Shown: in pieces, positions 26,701 to 35,522 of the stretch
Layout: each line of letters starts with the position of its first letter
Numbering within the stretch: the stretch's first letter is position 1
Translations under genes and position numbers: made by a program
Source of the DNA: Lutraria lutraria
Taxonomy: Eukaryota > Mollusca > Bivalvia > Venerida > Mactridae
NCBI GenBank assembly: GCA_964023205.1
Contig: OZ026842.1
Span: forward strand, 10,447,407-10,511,406
Length of the DNA stretch: 64,000 bases
Direction of reading: 5' to 3'
Notes under the pieces: model-generated
Database searches by the model: none
What the model was told of the DNA's origin: nothing
The model's input: only the letters and a program-made list of their open reading frames with translations

Positions 26701-27424
26701 ACTCATGTCTCAGAAACTATTAGAGGTAGCAAAAAGAAACTTCATTGGTGAATAGATCTTACTGAGGTGGTGAACTTACAAGAGTTGGCACCGTTGCGGG
26801 GCTCTTGTTTTATTATATCTGTCTTAAAGATAAACATATCATTTAATATTTATAAGTTTATTTATTCAAATGAAAGAAGAAATATTTGATTTTATTTTCT
26901 TGTCTATAGATATGCTTCTGTTTTACAATAAGTTTCTGCTATAGACAGATATTAATATGAATCATAGTTTTATATGTAGTGAGAGGTGCCTTTTTATAAT
27001 GTGAAGCAACAAGTGTACAGTGTCATCATGCTACATACCACTATGGCTGTTTTAGGTTAATAATTGAATGTCTCTTGCCACATGCTGGTGTTTTTTCATT
27101 ATGATCTCAGAATTGTCTACAGTAAATTTCACTGAAGCATTTCTTCATTAGTCAGTGACTAAAGGTTTATTTTTTTGTTACAGTTTCAGGTATTTAATAT
27201 GGGTCCTATCATGTAAGGTACTTTATGTTAAAAAGCATGTTTTGTACTCCAGTTAAAAAGTAGACAATATTTTATTCCAGGTACCAGGATTGAATGAATC
27301 AGCTTCTGAAAAATTCCTTATGGCCGAAGCAGCTCGTACTCGTCAGTTAGAAAGCATTATAGACAGTCATATAGAATCTTTAAAATCTAATTCTGAGACA
27401 GCCCTGAAGAAGCACAAGAGGTAG
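8779..27424 (+). CDS. CEP63: CEP63/DEUP1-family centriolar coiled-coil protein, 19 coding exons
   Basis: Coding exons: 8779-8828, 9654-9843, 10515-10610, 11054-11197, 11751-11864, 14125-14187, 16275-16409, 18451-18570, 19021-19166, 19890-19976, 20662-20773, 21887-21913, 23149-23283, 23642-23764, 24331-24486, 25284-25426, 25782-25939, 26491-26603, 27281-27424. All have GT/AG edges and consistent phases; the total is 2256 nt, about 751 aa (human CEP63 is about 700). Diagnostic matches: ELQELMKQIDKLVASKKKEW near the N-terminus, SLEAQRKAI in exon 5, LRLENRHLRQTI in exon 14, and the C-terminal block FLMAEAARTRQLESIIDSHI. Almost the whole protein is predicted coiled coil. In vertebrates CEP63 recruits CEP152 to the mother centriole for PLK4-driven duplication, and DEUP1 does so at deuterosomes; an invertebrate single copy probably predates that split. 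It is head-to-head with COMMD2. Family call is secure; exons 6 and 12 are probably alternative. Confidence 0.93.
9130..9490 (+). repeat. Dispersed repeat R1 with internal 54-bp tandem expansion
   Basis: The flanks (agcttggctgttctcaaag, and gaggctcttgtt at the right end) match the element at 26625-26815. Inside, a 54-bp unit (cttgaatgtagcccataact...) is repeated about four times from 9183 to 9400. Because 54 is a multiple of three, ORFs of 83-84 aa run through it on both strands; they are repeat artefacts. Lies in CEP63-like intron 1. Confidence 0.65.
9880..10090. repeat. Possible low-copy repeat with short inverted blocks
   Basis: Contains ttttccaaaaattggg and, further on, aaaattggggaaaaaaac, with grouped ttggg/ggaa motifs. 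A partly similar piece (ttttggcaaaaatggttgg) lies near 18925-18950. Weak evidence. Confidence 0.3.
10668..10815. mobile_element. MITE family A copy, right-truncated
   Basis: Begins cagtacaacctctccaaagc, the left terminus shared with 29850-30020 and 34521-34696. The right terminus is not recognisable. Lies in CEP63-like intron 3. Confidence 0.6.
11277..11708. mobile_element. Foldback element in CEP63-like intron 4
   Basis: The left end (11282-11333) contains cttaaattaaaattaagc and gtttgccctttactgac. The right end (11660-11708) holds the reverse complement (gtaaagggcaaac, aatttaggcc). A second nested inverted pair, acatgtactcagtgc near 11401 and gcactgagtacatgt near 11481, lies inside. Overall about 430 bp with 40-50 bp imperfect arms. 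Non-coding. Confidence 0.55.
11751..11864 (+). other. CEP63-like exon 5, conserved coiled-coil exon
   Basis: A 114-nt phase-0 exon containing SLEAQRKAI, the stretch closest to human CEP63 (human has SLEAQRKAL at the same place). Its tail, LEAQRKAITEKCDFVQ, is the apparent source of the tail of exon 6. Confidence 0.85.
12815..12988. mobile_element. MITE family B, near-complete copy
   Basis: Terminal inverted repeats cagtcaaacctgtg and cacatgtttgactg, 174 bp in total, with the internal blocks gttctaaaaaataaatca and tttatttggaggtg. It is the best-preserved copy of family B in the window. Confidence 0.65.
14125..14187 (+). other. CEP63-like exon 6, probable duplicated and alternative exon
   Basis: A 63-nt phase-0 exon between ctag and gtttgt. 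It encodes 21 residues ending LEKHRQSLLEKCTLVQ; the preceding exon ends LEAQRKAITEKCDFVQ, identical at 8 of 16 positions. Human CEP63 has only one such stretch. Twenty-one residues are exactly three heptads, so inclusion or skipping would keep coiled-coil register. Confidence 0.7.
16003..16024. repeat. (TA)n microsatellite
   Basis: About eleven TA dinucleotides in CEP63-like intron 6. Confidence 0.8.
16410..17940 (+). repeat. 28/29-bp minisatellite starting at the exon 7 splice donor
   Basis: More than fifty copies of a 28-29 bp unit (gggacatcactctttaatta then ctggtagaa) fill the start of intron 7. The true donor is CAG|GTAAAGGGACATCAC at 16410; each unit repeats the same context as TG|GTAGAAGGGACATCAC, the first copy 28 bases later. 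From about 17383 a higher-order unit of 168 bp (six basic units) is repeated three times; landmark gaaggaataa occurs at 17383, 17551 and 17719. The last recognisable units end near 17940. Confidence 0.9.
19205..19480 (+). repeat. tRNA-derived SINE, family S1
   Basis: tRNA-like head with box B around ggtttgtatcccgg, then a body (catacccttctacag, gttgattttcctccatt) and a 3' part ending in aaaataaaacagtgctaaac. Matches 37545-37815 and the reverse copies at 1250-1475 and 25145-25262. In CEP63-like intron 9. Confidence 0.65.
20345..20490. repeat. Probable dispersed repeat fragment
   Basis: GC-rich segment (ccaggggcgccggaagc, ggggtggcgatcactgcc) in an AT-rich intron. A short run of G (20082-20093) lies nearby. 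Relationship to the G-rich element at the left edge of the window is possible but not shown. Confidence 0.3.
21015..21146. mobile_element. MITE family B copy, opposite orientation
   Basis: Contains tctagaacaaaatgacctcc, aataaaggccacctgtc and the terminus caggtttgactg. The left end is degraded. Confidence 0.5.
21405..21735 (+). repeat. SINE family S2
   Basis: tRNA-like start (gggatgatctagtggtaaa, gtgggttcgaaacttgg) followed by a body with gtactgtgtctagaaaatca and tttacaccaggcgtgataaa. The body recurs at 23865-24075. A 20-bp internal duplication (tccgtcctctctcagggacg) is present at 21650-21690. Small ORFs crossing it are artefacts. Confidence 0.6.
21887..21913 (+). other. CEP63-like 27-nt microexon (exon 12)
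   Basis: It lies between a good acceptor (aacttttag) and a donor gtatga, is phase 0 at both ends and encodes QIQKDMITL, a polar/hydrophobic 9-mer that fits a coiled coil. It is placed in a 2.37 kb gap between exons 11 and 13. Nine residues would shift the heptad register by two positions. Confidence 0.55.
23310..23457. mobile_element. MITE family B copy
   Basis: Starts cagtgaaacctgtg and contains ctctaaataaaggctgcc. The right end merges into a family A copy, so one element inserted into or beside the other. Confidence 0.5.
23458..23589. mobile_element. MITE family A copy, left-truncated
   Basis: Contains gcaactacctccctgcaac and ctcccaaagggtgttgg and ends ggttgtactg. Nested next to the family B copy in CEP63-like intron 13. 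Confidence 0.5.
23865..24075 (+). repeat. SINE family S2, 5'-truncated
   Basis: Shares tactgtgtctagaaaatcac and gctttacacctagtacgataa with the copy at 21405-21735. Confidence 0.55.
24487..25060 (+). repeat. 104-bp tandem repeat starting at the exon 14 splice donor
   Basis: Six copies, the last truncated. The landmark catgaccaaa occurs at 24509, 24612, 24716, 24820, 24924 and 25028. The true donor is CAG|GTGAGT at 24487; donor-like GAG|GTGAAT recurs at 24591, 24695, 24799, 24903 and 25007 in the same register. Copies are over 95 percent alike by eye, suggesting recent expansion. Confidence 0.9.
25145..25262 (-). repeat. SINE family S1 fragment, reverse
   Basis: Contains the reverse complement of the S1 body (gttcaccttaccaggtttcc, aaaatcaacatttttgtc). 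It directly precedes exon 15 and may contribute to its upstream intronic sequence. Confidence 0.5.
26625..26815 (+). repeat. Dispersed repeat R1
   Basis: Same element as 9130-9490 but without the internal 54-bp expansion: agcttggctgtttttgagg at the left and gcggggctcttgtt at the right. Confidence 0.6.
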
Positions 27425-29660
27425 CACTGTGAAGAATCTAGTGAAAGAGTTACCATGGCAACAATGATATTAGCTTTTCTGTGATATGTTTCATTATATT
27501 TTTACATTTATTTTCACTTATATGAATTTTTCTTTCTTTTTTTTGATTGAGTTAGAATTATTTAGTGTTTGAAGTACTGTGTTTACAAGAAGTATTTCAC
27601 TCTACAAGACTCACCCTAAGAACAATGAACATGTTTGTCTGGTTTTAATCATGTGTGGTGTATTACACAGATATTTCTTCTTTTCTTTATTTTGACGTTC
27701 ACTGTATTGATATACCTACGTAAAGAAATCTGTCACAACCAGCGGCTATGATTTTAAATCCATGTTTTAAATTTTAGTTTACTGATGTTTTATACCCTGT
27801 ATTAAACATGTTGAGATGATAGTGTTGGCTGGCTTACTGCATTTATTTAATCATAGTCACGATTTATATGCATTTAATTTATAAAACATTTATACCATTC
27901 AGTTGTTAAGGCTTATATTCTAAACAACCTAAACATGTATGCAACATAAAATATTATTGCATTTAATGAAGTCAAACATTTCTAGTTTGTACACTAATTT
28001 TTGAAGCTTATTTATCAATTATTAAATTTCTTTTTGATTTTGAACAGAAATACAGAAGTTCTTGTTTCTTGAAGTTTCTTGAATTTATCAGGTACTAGGG
28101 TACTTGTTTAATGTAATTATTTAACAATTATTAGATTCGGTTTGCTTTGCAAAGAGAGTTACATATTCTATTTCTTTAAGATTTTAAAATGAACCAGATA
28201 CTTGTATACTTATATAATGTCATTATTTATCAATTACCGGAATTAGGCTTGATTCGCTTTGCAAAGAGATTCACATATTCTTTTTCTCGAAGATTTTTTA
28301 ATGAATCAGCTATTAGCATACTTACATAATGTCATTATTTTTCAATGAATTCACTTAGTGTAGTATTCATCTATATGTCAGTTTATCGTCAAACAATCAC
28401 CATGTTACCCACAATGCAATGTTTGTACCAAGAATCTCTTATAGTTGCGTACCACAATCTTGCCCCCATGTTCATCCATGTTTCATATCAAAAGAAAACA
28501 ATCAAAACTTACTCATCTAGTTGTATGTTGTAGTCATTTGAATTTCATAAAGAATCAGTGTATTAGGTAACACAGATATTTGGTTTAACCATATCCAAGC
28601 TGTTACAGAATATGAAAATAGTATGGCTAAATTCTATCTTAGTTATTACCTTTTTCCATTGTGTAACGTGTACTAGATTTTTTACTTATCTGAAGTATAT
28701 TTTAAACAAACATGTCATTAAAATTGTTTTAGGACCTTAATTTTATTTTATTGCTTTCAGAGGAAATTATATTTATGAAAGATATGATTGAATCTTAAAT
28801 TGATCTAAGAGTTATTTCCCTTTAATAGAACCCAACACAGAGTGACGAGTGGCCTTATCATGTTCTGTATATTGATGTGCCAATTTTAAGTTTTAGTAAT
28901 AGTGCATTTATTCTATTTTAATTTCTTTCTCATTTTATCAAATCAAATTAGATCACTGATGATATATATTTTCATGGTTTACATTGTACATTTACTAATT
29001 TATTTATTGCAACGTCACAGTATATGTATGTTTTATATCAGGGTTAATTTCATCAATTTTGTCTTTGCAATATTGTATTTTCATCATAACATTAAAATGC
29101 TCTCTTTTGAACAGTTCTTCTCAAATATATTTGGCATACATTTCAATATGATTTTTACGCACCTTACGTTTCACATAACGTTTTTTTTCACACTTTTGAC
29201 CAATATTAAAACGTAAAGTTGATATTTGGTTAATATTTTTAGTTAAAGTTTGGTAAAACAATTCTATAAAATTTTGGTTAAATTTGATAAGAAATTATTT
29301 CCAATAAGATTTGACCATGTGTCTGATATTGGTTAAGAAGTGGTCAAGATCCTCAGTTTTTCTGTTTACTTGTCTGAATTGTTGAGGACATCTAGCGTTT
29401 GGTACATCCAAAGCAGCCATCTTGCTTCTGGTTAATTTTTGGTTAACTTCTTAACCAAACCTCAAATTTAACCCAGTGGTTAAAATCTAACGATCTACAT
29501 TTACTCAGTATACTATCAGATTATTTATTTTAGTTTTCTGTAGTCTTTGAATATTATATGCTTTTATCTATTACTCAATATATATGTGTTGTAATATTTG
29601 TTATTTATTGGTATTTTAAATCAGATATGTTTTGTATTAAACAGTAATAAAATATTTTGC
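27425..29660 (+). other. CEP63-like 3' UTR and downstream, no further gene seen
   Basis: After the stop at 27422-27424 no coding segment is recognisable. It is very AT-rich. AATAAA occurs at 29646-29651 but the true end is unknown. A ~125-bp imperfect duplication lies at about 28120-28345, with gctttgcaaagaga repeated in each half and cataatgtcattattt after each. Confidence 0.4.
28120..28345 (+). repeat. Imperfect ~125-bp tandem duplication
   Basis: Two copies share tttgctttgcaaagaga / ttcgctttgcaaagaga, acatattct, aagattttaaaatgaa / aagattttttaatgaa and aatgtcattattt. Confidence 0.6.
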
Positions 29661-29710
29661 TGCAGTTGTTGTTTATTTCGAAAGCACATTCATGTCAAAA
29701 GTATCACATT

Positions 29711-29830
29711 CAGTCAAACCTGTGTTAATGGCCTCCTCCGAATAAAGGCCATCCTGCGAATAAAGGCCATCCTGCGAATAAAGGCCACCCTGTGAATAAA
29801 GGCCATAAACTTTCAGAGAACATTTCAATA
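29711..29830. mobile_element. MITE family B, partial with short internal tandem
   Basis: Starts cagtcaaacctgtgtt, then cgaataaaggccatcctg repeated about three times (18-bp unit). The right end is lost. Confidence 0.5.
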
Positions 29831-29849
29831 ATAATTAAAACAGGTTATA

Positions 29850-30021
29850 CAGTACAACCTCTCCCTTTCTTAAGCAACAATCTCCCTTCAACACCAGCAC
29901 GATTCTTTCCCACTGCACAAATTAACTATTAATTTAACCTCTAGAGCAACAACCTCTCAATAACAACATAATTTTGCTGCTCCCAAAGGGTATTGCTTTG
30001 GAGAGGTTACACAGTACACTG
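29850..30021. mobile_element. MITE family A copy
   Basis: Starts cagtacaacctctcc and ends ggagaggttacacagtacac. The interior holds gcaacaacctctcaataac and gctcccaaagggtattgc, shared with other copies. Confidence 0.65.
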
Positions 30022-30940
30022 TAATCAAAGATTAATAACCAGCTCAGCCAAACTTTATGTTGTGTTACAATTTTATGTAAAAAATTGGACTTGCAAAAGG
30101 AATACACGTTAATACATGTTTATTTCCAAAACCAATTTTATTAGATCTATTCTCTCTGTATTGCAAGGGTCACTTTACATGCACATTATGAAGCCATGAA
30201 AGAGGTTTTTGTCTTTAAAGAGTTTATAAATAGTCAATTTAAATACCTTGAGAAGTATATCTGAACTAGAACAATAGCTGGATATTGTGGGTAAATGAAT
30301 TCATTCATACACTGTAAACTGATACCTTCACACATTGTTTAAATGAAAATAAAAAAGACATTAAATCTACTTGTAAGTATTGCTATCACTTTTCACAATA
30401 TATTTGAAACATTTAAACTGTGAAATCTGTACAATGATATAAAACTACATTTAGTTTTATTCTTGTAAATAAGGTATATGCTATAAAACATTTAAATGTA
30501 AGACGTATTTAATGTGTTAATAGAGTGTTAGCACATTTTTGAAGGTAAGATTTTAGTGTGTTTTTTTTTATTATATATTTATATATTATGATCAGGCTGA
30601 CTGATGTTTATGTTTATTTTGAAGATCCACATCGATCTATAACAATTTGATTGACGTTATTTGGTGTATGTATAAGTTTGTACTTGTTGCAACTAAGTTG
30701 AATGCATTTAAGCATCTACATTTTTTGTATGTTAAGTTCTGTTTCGATGAGTACTTTTAGTGCTTTGATTACTAAAAATTCAATCACAAATGTGTAAGGA
30801 AATTAATAGTGACTTCTACCATGTTTTAGATTAATATCTAAATTCAGTGAACATGACCCCAGATCATGATTGCTTGTTAGTTCTCATAATAAACTTACAT
30901 CATCACAAAACTAGATCTATGTGTTTTCAGGACTTCCGGC
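30022..30940. other. Intergenic region before the orphan gene
   Basis: AT-rich with no ORF of note. The orphan start codon is preceded by gtgttttcag (30921-30930), which could be an acceptor joining an unseen 5' UTR exon, or chance. Confidence 0.4.
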
Positions 30941-33900
30941 ATGGATGTTTACGCCCAAAGATTAAAGCGAGTACATTCGTTAAACTGGAAAGCTCACACG
31001 AAGAGAGATGAATCTAAGAAACAAAAGGCTTCGTTCTTTAAATATTCGTCAGTAATTAAAGCTTTCCTTGCTGGATCTACATGTGACGTACTACGTGCAC
31101 GCCTTCGACAAGCAGCAGACGACAAAGGTTTGACTTTGATGGGGTTTCTGGAGAAAAATCACGACAACATTACAAAAGTTATCCAATCAACCAATGGTCC
31201 ACTATTTCTTGTATATCCGAAACATGGCGCAGCACCGGACATATCTCAGTGGAATTCAAGGCTGATCTGTACGGTATTGCTTGCGTCAAACTGCCTTGAC
31301 GTGCGCGACCAAGATGACATCATTTATTTGTGTAATCTGAGCAAACGATACTTCCATCCAAAACAAAATGGCGACACAGGAAGTCCGAGTAAAACAAACC
31401 TACACTCGAGACAAGTTTGGATAAAGTTGTTCAAAATTGTTCAAAGACTGGTCGAGAGTGTCAATGACGTAAATTTAATACGACAAGTAAGGAATTTCAT
31501 ATGCAAAATAGAACTGGAGGCATGCAAGGTGAGAACAAGAAAAGAAACCATGGTTCGTATTGAATCACTTATTTCAGACATGATTGCAGACAGAATACAA
31601 CCACGAGCCAAAAAGGACCAGTTGACTGAAGAAGCCGTTTTAGAGTTCAGAAGACAACTAACTAACCTGTCTCATATTACTAGACCTACTTCAAAAATGT
31701 TTCCTAAAATGCTAAGACCCCAGTCAGCTGGTCCAAGTTTCGTTCCTTTAAAAGCTGCTGATAAAATTGAAAAGAAAGCTGCAACTGACGCTAACACAAG
31801 ACCCCGAGCTACAAGTGCTCGGAAATATAAGCCTGTCAACGTGAAAGGGCATCGACCTCGATCTGCCTCCGCGGTTTGTCAAAGCCCTCGTGCAAATAAC
31901 ATAAGCAAAAAGGAAAATCAGGAGTCAAGCCAAGACGAAATGTCAAACAAATTGAAGAAAACACCAGCGTTAGCCAATCTTTCCACAACAGAAAAAGTTT
32001 GTAAAGACAGTCCTGACTCTGGTAGAACTATGCATAGAGTAGTTATTAAGTATAAAGAACGACTAAAAGATGAAACTGAGAAGCCTCGATTATCATCTCC
32101 AGCACTAGTAAACGGTGTTCAAAAGGTTAATGAAACACTCACTAAGTCTCGAGCAGAACCTTTAGAAAAGAATGACGGAATGTTGGAAGAATGTAAAAAC
32201 AAGATGGCACCAGTGAGCGTTAGAGAAAAGAGTGGAAAGAAAAACGTCCGAGTAGGTAATTATATTTTTGTACTAAAAACTAAATATACCTACTTTATCA
32301 AAAAAATGTTAAAGAACCATATATGTATATTCGAGATTACACGATGCCCCCTTTTAAGCCAACATCTCGCGTTCAAACTAGCTGAATCATTATATTGTTT
32401 TGTCTGATATGTTTATTTCAATTCCTGATATTTTGAAGTACGAGTATTTCCTACATATCTGTGGAGCCATTCTGGATCAACGGTACACGATAGATTATAG
32501 CTATGAAAATTAATATTTCTATAAATGAAATATTTTGTTATTCTAACTAAATCCCAAAACTCAACATATCGAAATACAATTATGCATAAATCATACATTA
32601 TATTTCATCTTTTTGTCCCTCCTTATTTATGACGACCCCTTTTTTGAGAAATTGACATTTTCCCCTGCCAGCATCTGTTCGCTGTAGAAATCCTTATTCA
32701 TGAATGCATCAATCTTTTCAATATCAGTTAAGCAGAATTCACCCAACTAGTAGATAACCCTTTATACTTCGAAAATGGCTTATTTCCGACAAAGCAAACG
32801 TGAAGTCCTGTCTTATACGATTGCACCTTTTATACTTATATTTAGATTGGGAGGAAGAAATGAAGACAATTACTAACGAAGTTCTCGTTCATCAGAAGCT
32901 ACAAAAAGCTGTGAGGAACCCATATCTTACCAACAAAGATTTTCTTGACGAATTTATCATTTTTCTTAAACAAAATCACGTTTTGGAAGAATTCTTGCGA
33001 ACACAATCAACGGATCAAAGGCAAAGCTTTAAAATGCCTCATGGCCGAACTGTTCAATTATCTTTCTTTCTCGCATTCTTATCACGACACATTGAGCCTA
33101 AATACATCGAGTCTGCAGCTTATTTGGTCAGAAGACTTCTAAAATACATGAAATGTAAAAAATCCCATAAGACATGTGCCAGAAGAAGTCGCAGTGGTAC
33201 CAGAGACAGCCACAGGAATGAAGACGCGTGTAATGGTGAACACGAGAGACAGAAAGTAAAGGATGGTTCTAATTGGGACAAGGGTAAAGATAAGAATAAA
33301 GATATGAAACTATCTAAGGGTGAGATGAACAGTCGTAATGATAAGGCTAAGTCAGAACAACGTGCACGAAGTCGGTCAAGTGAAACAAAACCTAAACATT
33401 CAAACATCTCCGTAGCGAAGAGTCGAACTTCACAAAGTACGCAAAGAGAAAAGAACAACACGACTGCAAGAATACTAAGAGAAAATTCAAAAGACAAATC
33501 GCGTCGTAGAAGTAAGTCCAGTGATAAAACATGTGACCGACGACGTGATCGTAGCCGAAGCAGAGATCGTAGAAAGAATGTAAAACACACAGAGAATGAG
33601 TCATCGCATGGCAGCGAAAGATCTGGTGGATCTTCTTATGAAAACCAGTGTTGGAGATGTATTCAGAAAGAAGCTGCAATGAGTATATGTATAAATTGGG
33701 GAAATAAGCGCATCTGTGACCTTCTACGAACTGAAGATGTCCCATATAACGAAGAACATCTAATAGCAGCCGTAAATGCTAATGACTTTGACACTTTGGA
33801 CGCCATCGTTGTAAATCTGAGAGAGAGAAAACGCTGGAGTCCCGAATGTAAAGAAGCCAAACAAGCATTGAAATCGGCAACACTTTACAAAATGGAAAAT

Positions 33901-34002
33901 ATTTGCACATTCTTGAAGACAGAGGGTGTGTCCCTTGAGGAAAATAAAAATACTCCATTCTCCAAGCAACAAAAAAGCTGTGCACCGTGTTTTATAACAT
34001 AG
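30941..34002 (+). CDS. Unrecognised 823-aa basic protein with RPxSA motifs, RS-rich region and ankyrin-like C-terminus; two exons
   Basis: Exons are 30941-32255 (438 codons plus one base) and 32846-34002; the join G|AT gives ...NVRV-DWEEEM... and a stop at 34000-34002. The start has a good context (ggcATGG). Residues 1-230 look folded and helical; a stretch with FLVYPKHG, DISQWNSRLICTVLLAS and DDIIYLCNLSKRYFHP vaguely recalls the HEPN-like module of DZIP3-type proteins common in bivalves, a weak resemblance that I do not rely on. Residues about 258-312 carry RPQSAG, RPRATSARKYKP and RPRSASAV. Exon 2 begins with a helical block (about 440-535: KDFLDEFIIFLKQNHVLEEF), then a Lys/Arg/Ser-rich region (540-690) with RDRSRSRDRR, then an ankyrin-like tail (707-803: EEHLIAAVNANDFDTLDAIV) ending CAPCFIT. 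Function unknown. It lies downstream of the CEP63-like gene in tandem. Confidence 0.8.
32256..32845 (+). other. Single intron of the orphan gene
   Basis: Donor GTAG|GTAATT at 32256 and acceptor tatatttag ending at 32845. Exon 1 can be read through without splicing for another 50 codons to 32407 as a hydrophobic, unconvincing tail, so splicing is the better model; the frame is preserved across the join. Confidence 0.75.
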
Positions 34003-34094
34003 ACAGTTTCTTCTTCATTATCTTATATATTTTATATGTACATGTACAATTTATGTAGTTAGTATTTCTATTTTTTTATTGACGTCGCGTTCCT

Positions 34095-34100
34095 AATAAA
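34095..34100 (+). terminator. Candidate polyadenylation signal of the orphan gene
   Basis: AATAAA 93 bases after the stop codon; a second AATAAA lies near 34185. The first is well placed. Confidence 0.5.
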
Positions 34101-34520
34101 TTGCCAAAGAGCGCATACAAGTTTTGCTTTTATTATGAAAAAAAACTTGTCTGATGTAATTTGTACATTCAGTACTAGTTATTAATAAATGCTCACAAAA
34201 GTGCTGAATGGACACTTCATAGATGGCAGTTTTTGTAATCTATCATGATCTATTCTTGGTGGTAAGCCGGTCACAAGTAAACCTACATTCAGTACATTTC
34301 AACAAATACACCAAATGCGTTACTTACCTACACGAACGAGATAGCATACATCACTACTAGTTTGGCAGGTGAACATAAAGTAATTTATACTCTCAAGCAT
34401 TATCTGCACATATTTCATTAATTCTAAATAATCCCATTCAAGACTCATGGATAAGTTGTCTGTTTTTTTTTGCTGAAGCCTATTTAAGCCTGTTGTATGG
34501 TTTAGTAATAATGATATATA

Positions 34521-34696
34521 CAGTACAACCTCTCCAGAGCAGCTCTCTGTAGAGCAACAACCTCTCTATAACTACACCTTCAAAATTTCCAAAAGCTGAT
34601 ATTTACTATATATTTAACCTCTGTAGAGCAACAACCTCTAAACAACGGTCAATATTTGCTGCTCCCACAGGGTGTTGCTCTACAGAGGTTGTACTG
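34521..34696. mobile_element. MITE family A, intact reference copy
   Basis: Terminal inverted repeats cagtacaacctctccagagc and gctctacagaggttgtactg, 176 bp, with TA on both sides (34519-34520 and 34697-34698) as a likely target duplication. Internal gcaacaacctct motifs repeat. TA duplication and CAGT ends fit the Tc1/mariner superfamily, pogo/Tigger-like; that assignment is inference. It lies between the converging orphan and receptor genes. Confidence 0.75.
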
Positions 34697-34865
34697 TATG
34701 TTAAAGTCAATCTTCTAGTTGCTTTCTTGTGTTAAAGCCTGTTGTATGGTGTTTGTGTTAAATTTTATTTTCTAGTTGCTTGCTTTCTTCCTTAAAGTCA
34801 ATCAAACAAGGACATGGGGGTATAAAACACAAAATGCTATGGTATGTGCATACATTTATATATTA

Positions 34866-34871
34866 TTTATT
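34866..34871 (-). terminator. Candidate polyadenylation signal of the receptor gene
   Basis: AATAAA on the minus strand about 650 bases past the receptor stop. AT-rich context makes chance occurrence likely. Confidence 0.3.
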
Positions 34872-35522
34872 TAGAATAGTTGATAGGAAGTAAGGAAAAG
34901 ATCATATTCACAAAACAAGACCTTTCTTAACTCTGACTAACGGAATACTAGTATGGTAATAAAATACGTTGGTAGAATGGGGTACTAAATGCAATTAAAA
35001 ACAAAGGGAATGCTATAGCAGGAAATGTACATATAAACATGAAGATAATACAAACATGGCAAGAACTGAACAATGTTTATACATTTAAACATAATACACT
35101 ATGTAAATGTAATCAATTACAGTACTTATTCGAATAACATAAACGTAAATGAAATGACTAGACTATTGTATTTGAACACTTTGTCACTTGTTTTTAATCC
35201 GTCAGGTCATGACTAACCATCCACTGGTTGGTGAGGGTCATACATTTCTTGGTGATATCTCTTCCCGATTTTAGAGACATTTGGTACGTTTGCATCCAGT
35301 ACCAGGTGTCTATATAAGACCAAATATGAGTCATGATCAACTTTGTCTCTTTCAATTGTACATTTTGTATTTCCTCAATAACATCACAAATCTATACATT
35401 TGACTGAAACTTGTAGGTAGAAACAAACACGTGTGACTTCTTGCTTTAAATGAATCAATGTATAACTTCGTTGGTAGTTGGTGTAAATATCTTGACTGTA
35501 TTAAATACAGTGCATTTGAATA

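Noticed and set aside
33120..33745. Minus-strand ORFs of 117 and 156 codons
   Set aside because: They are antisense shadows of the Lys/Arg/Ser-rich region of the orphan gene, which has the better splice-consistent frame.
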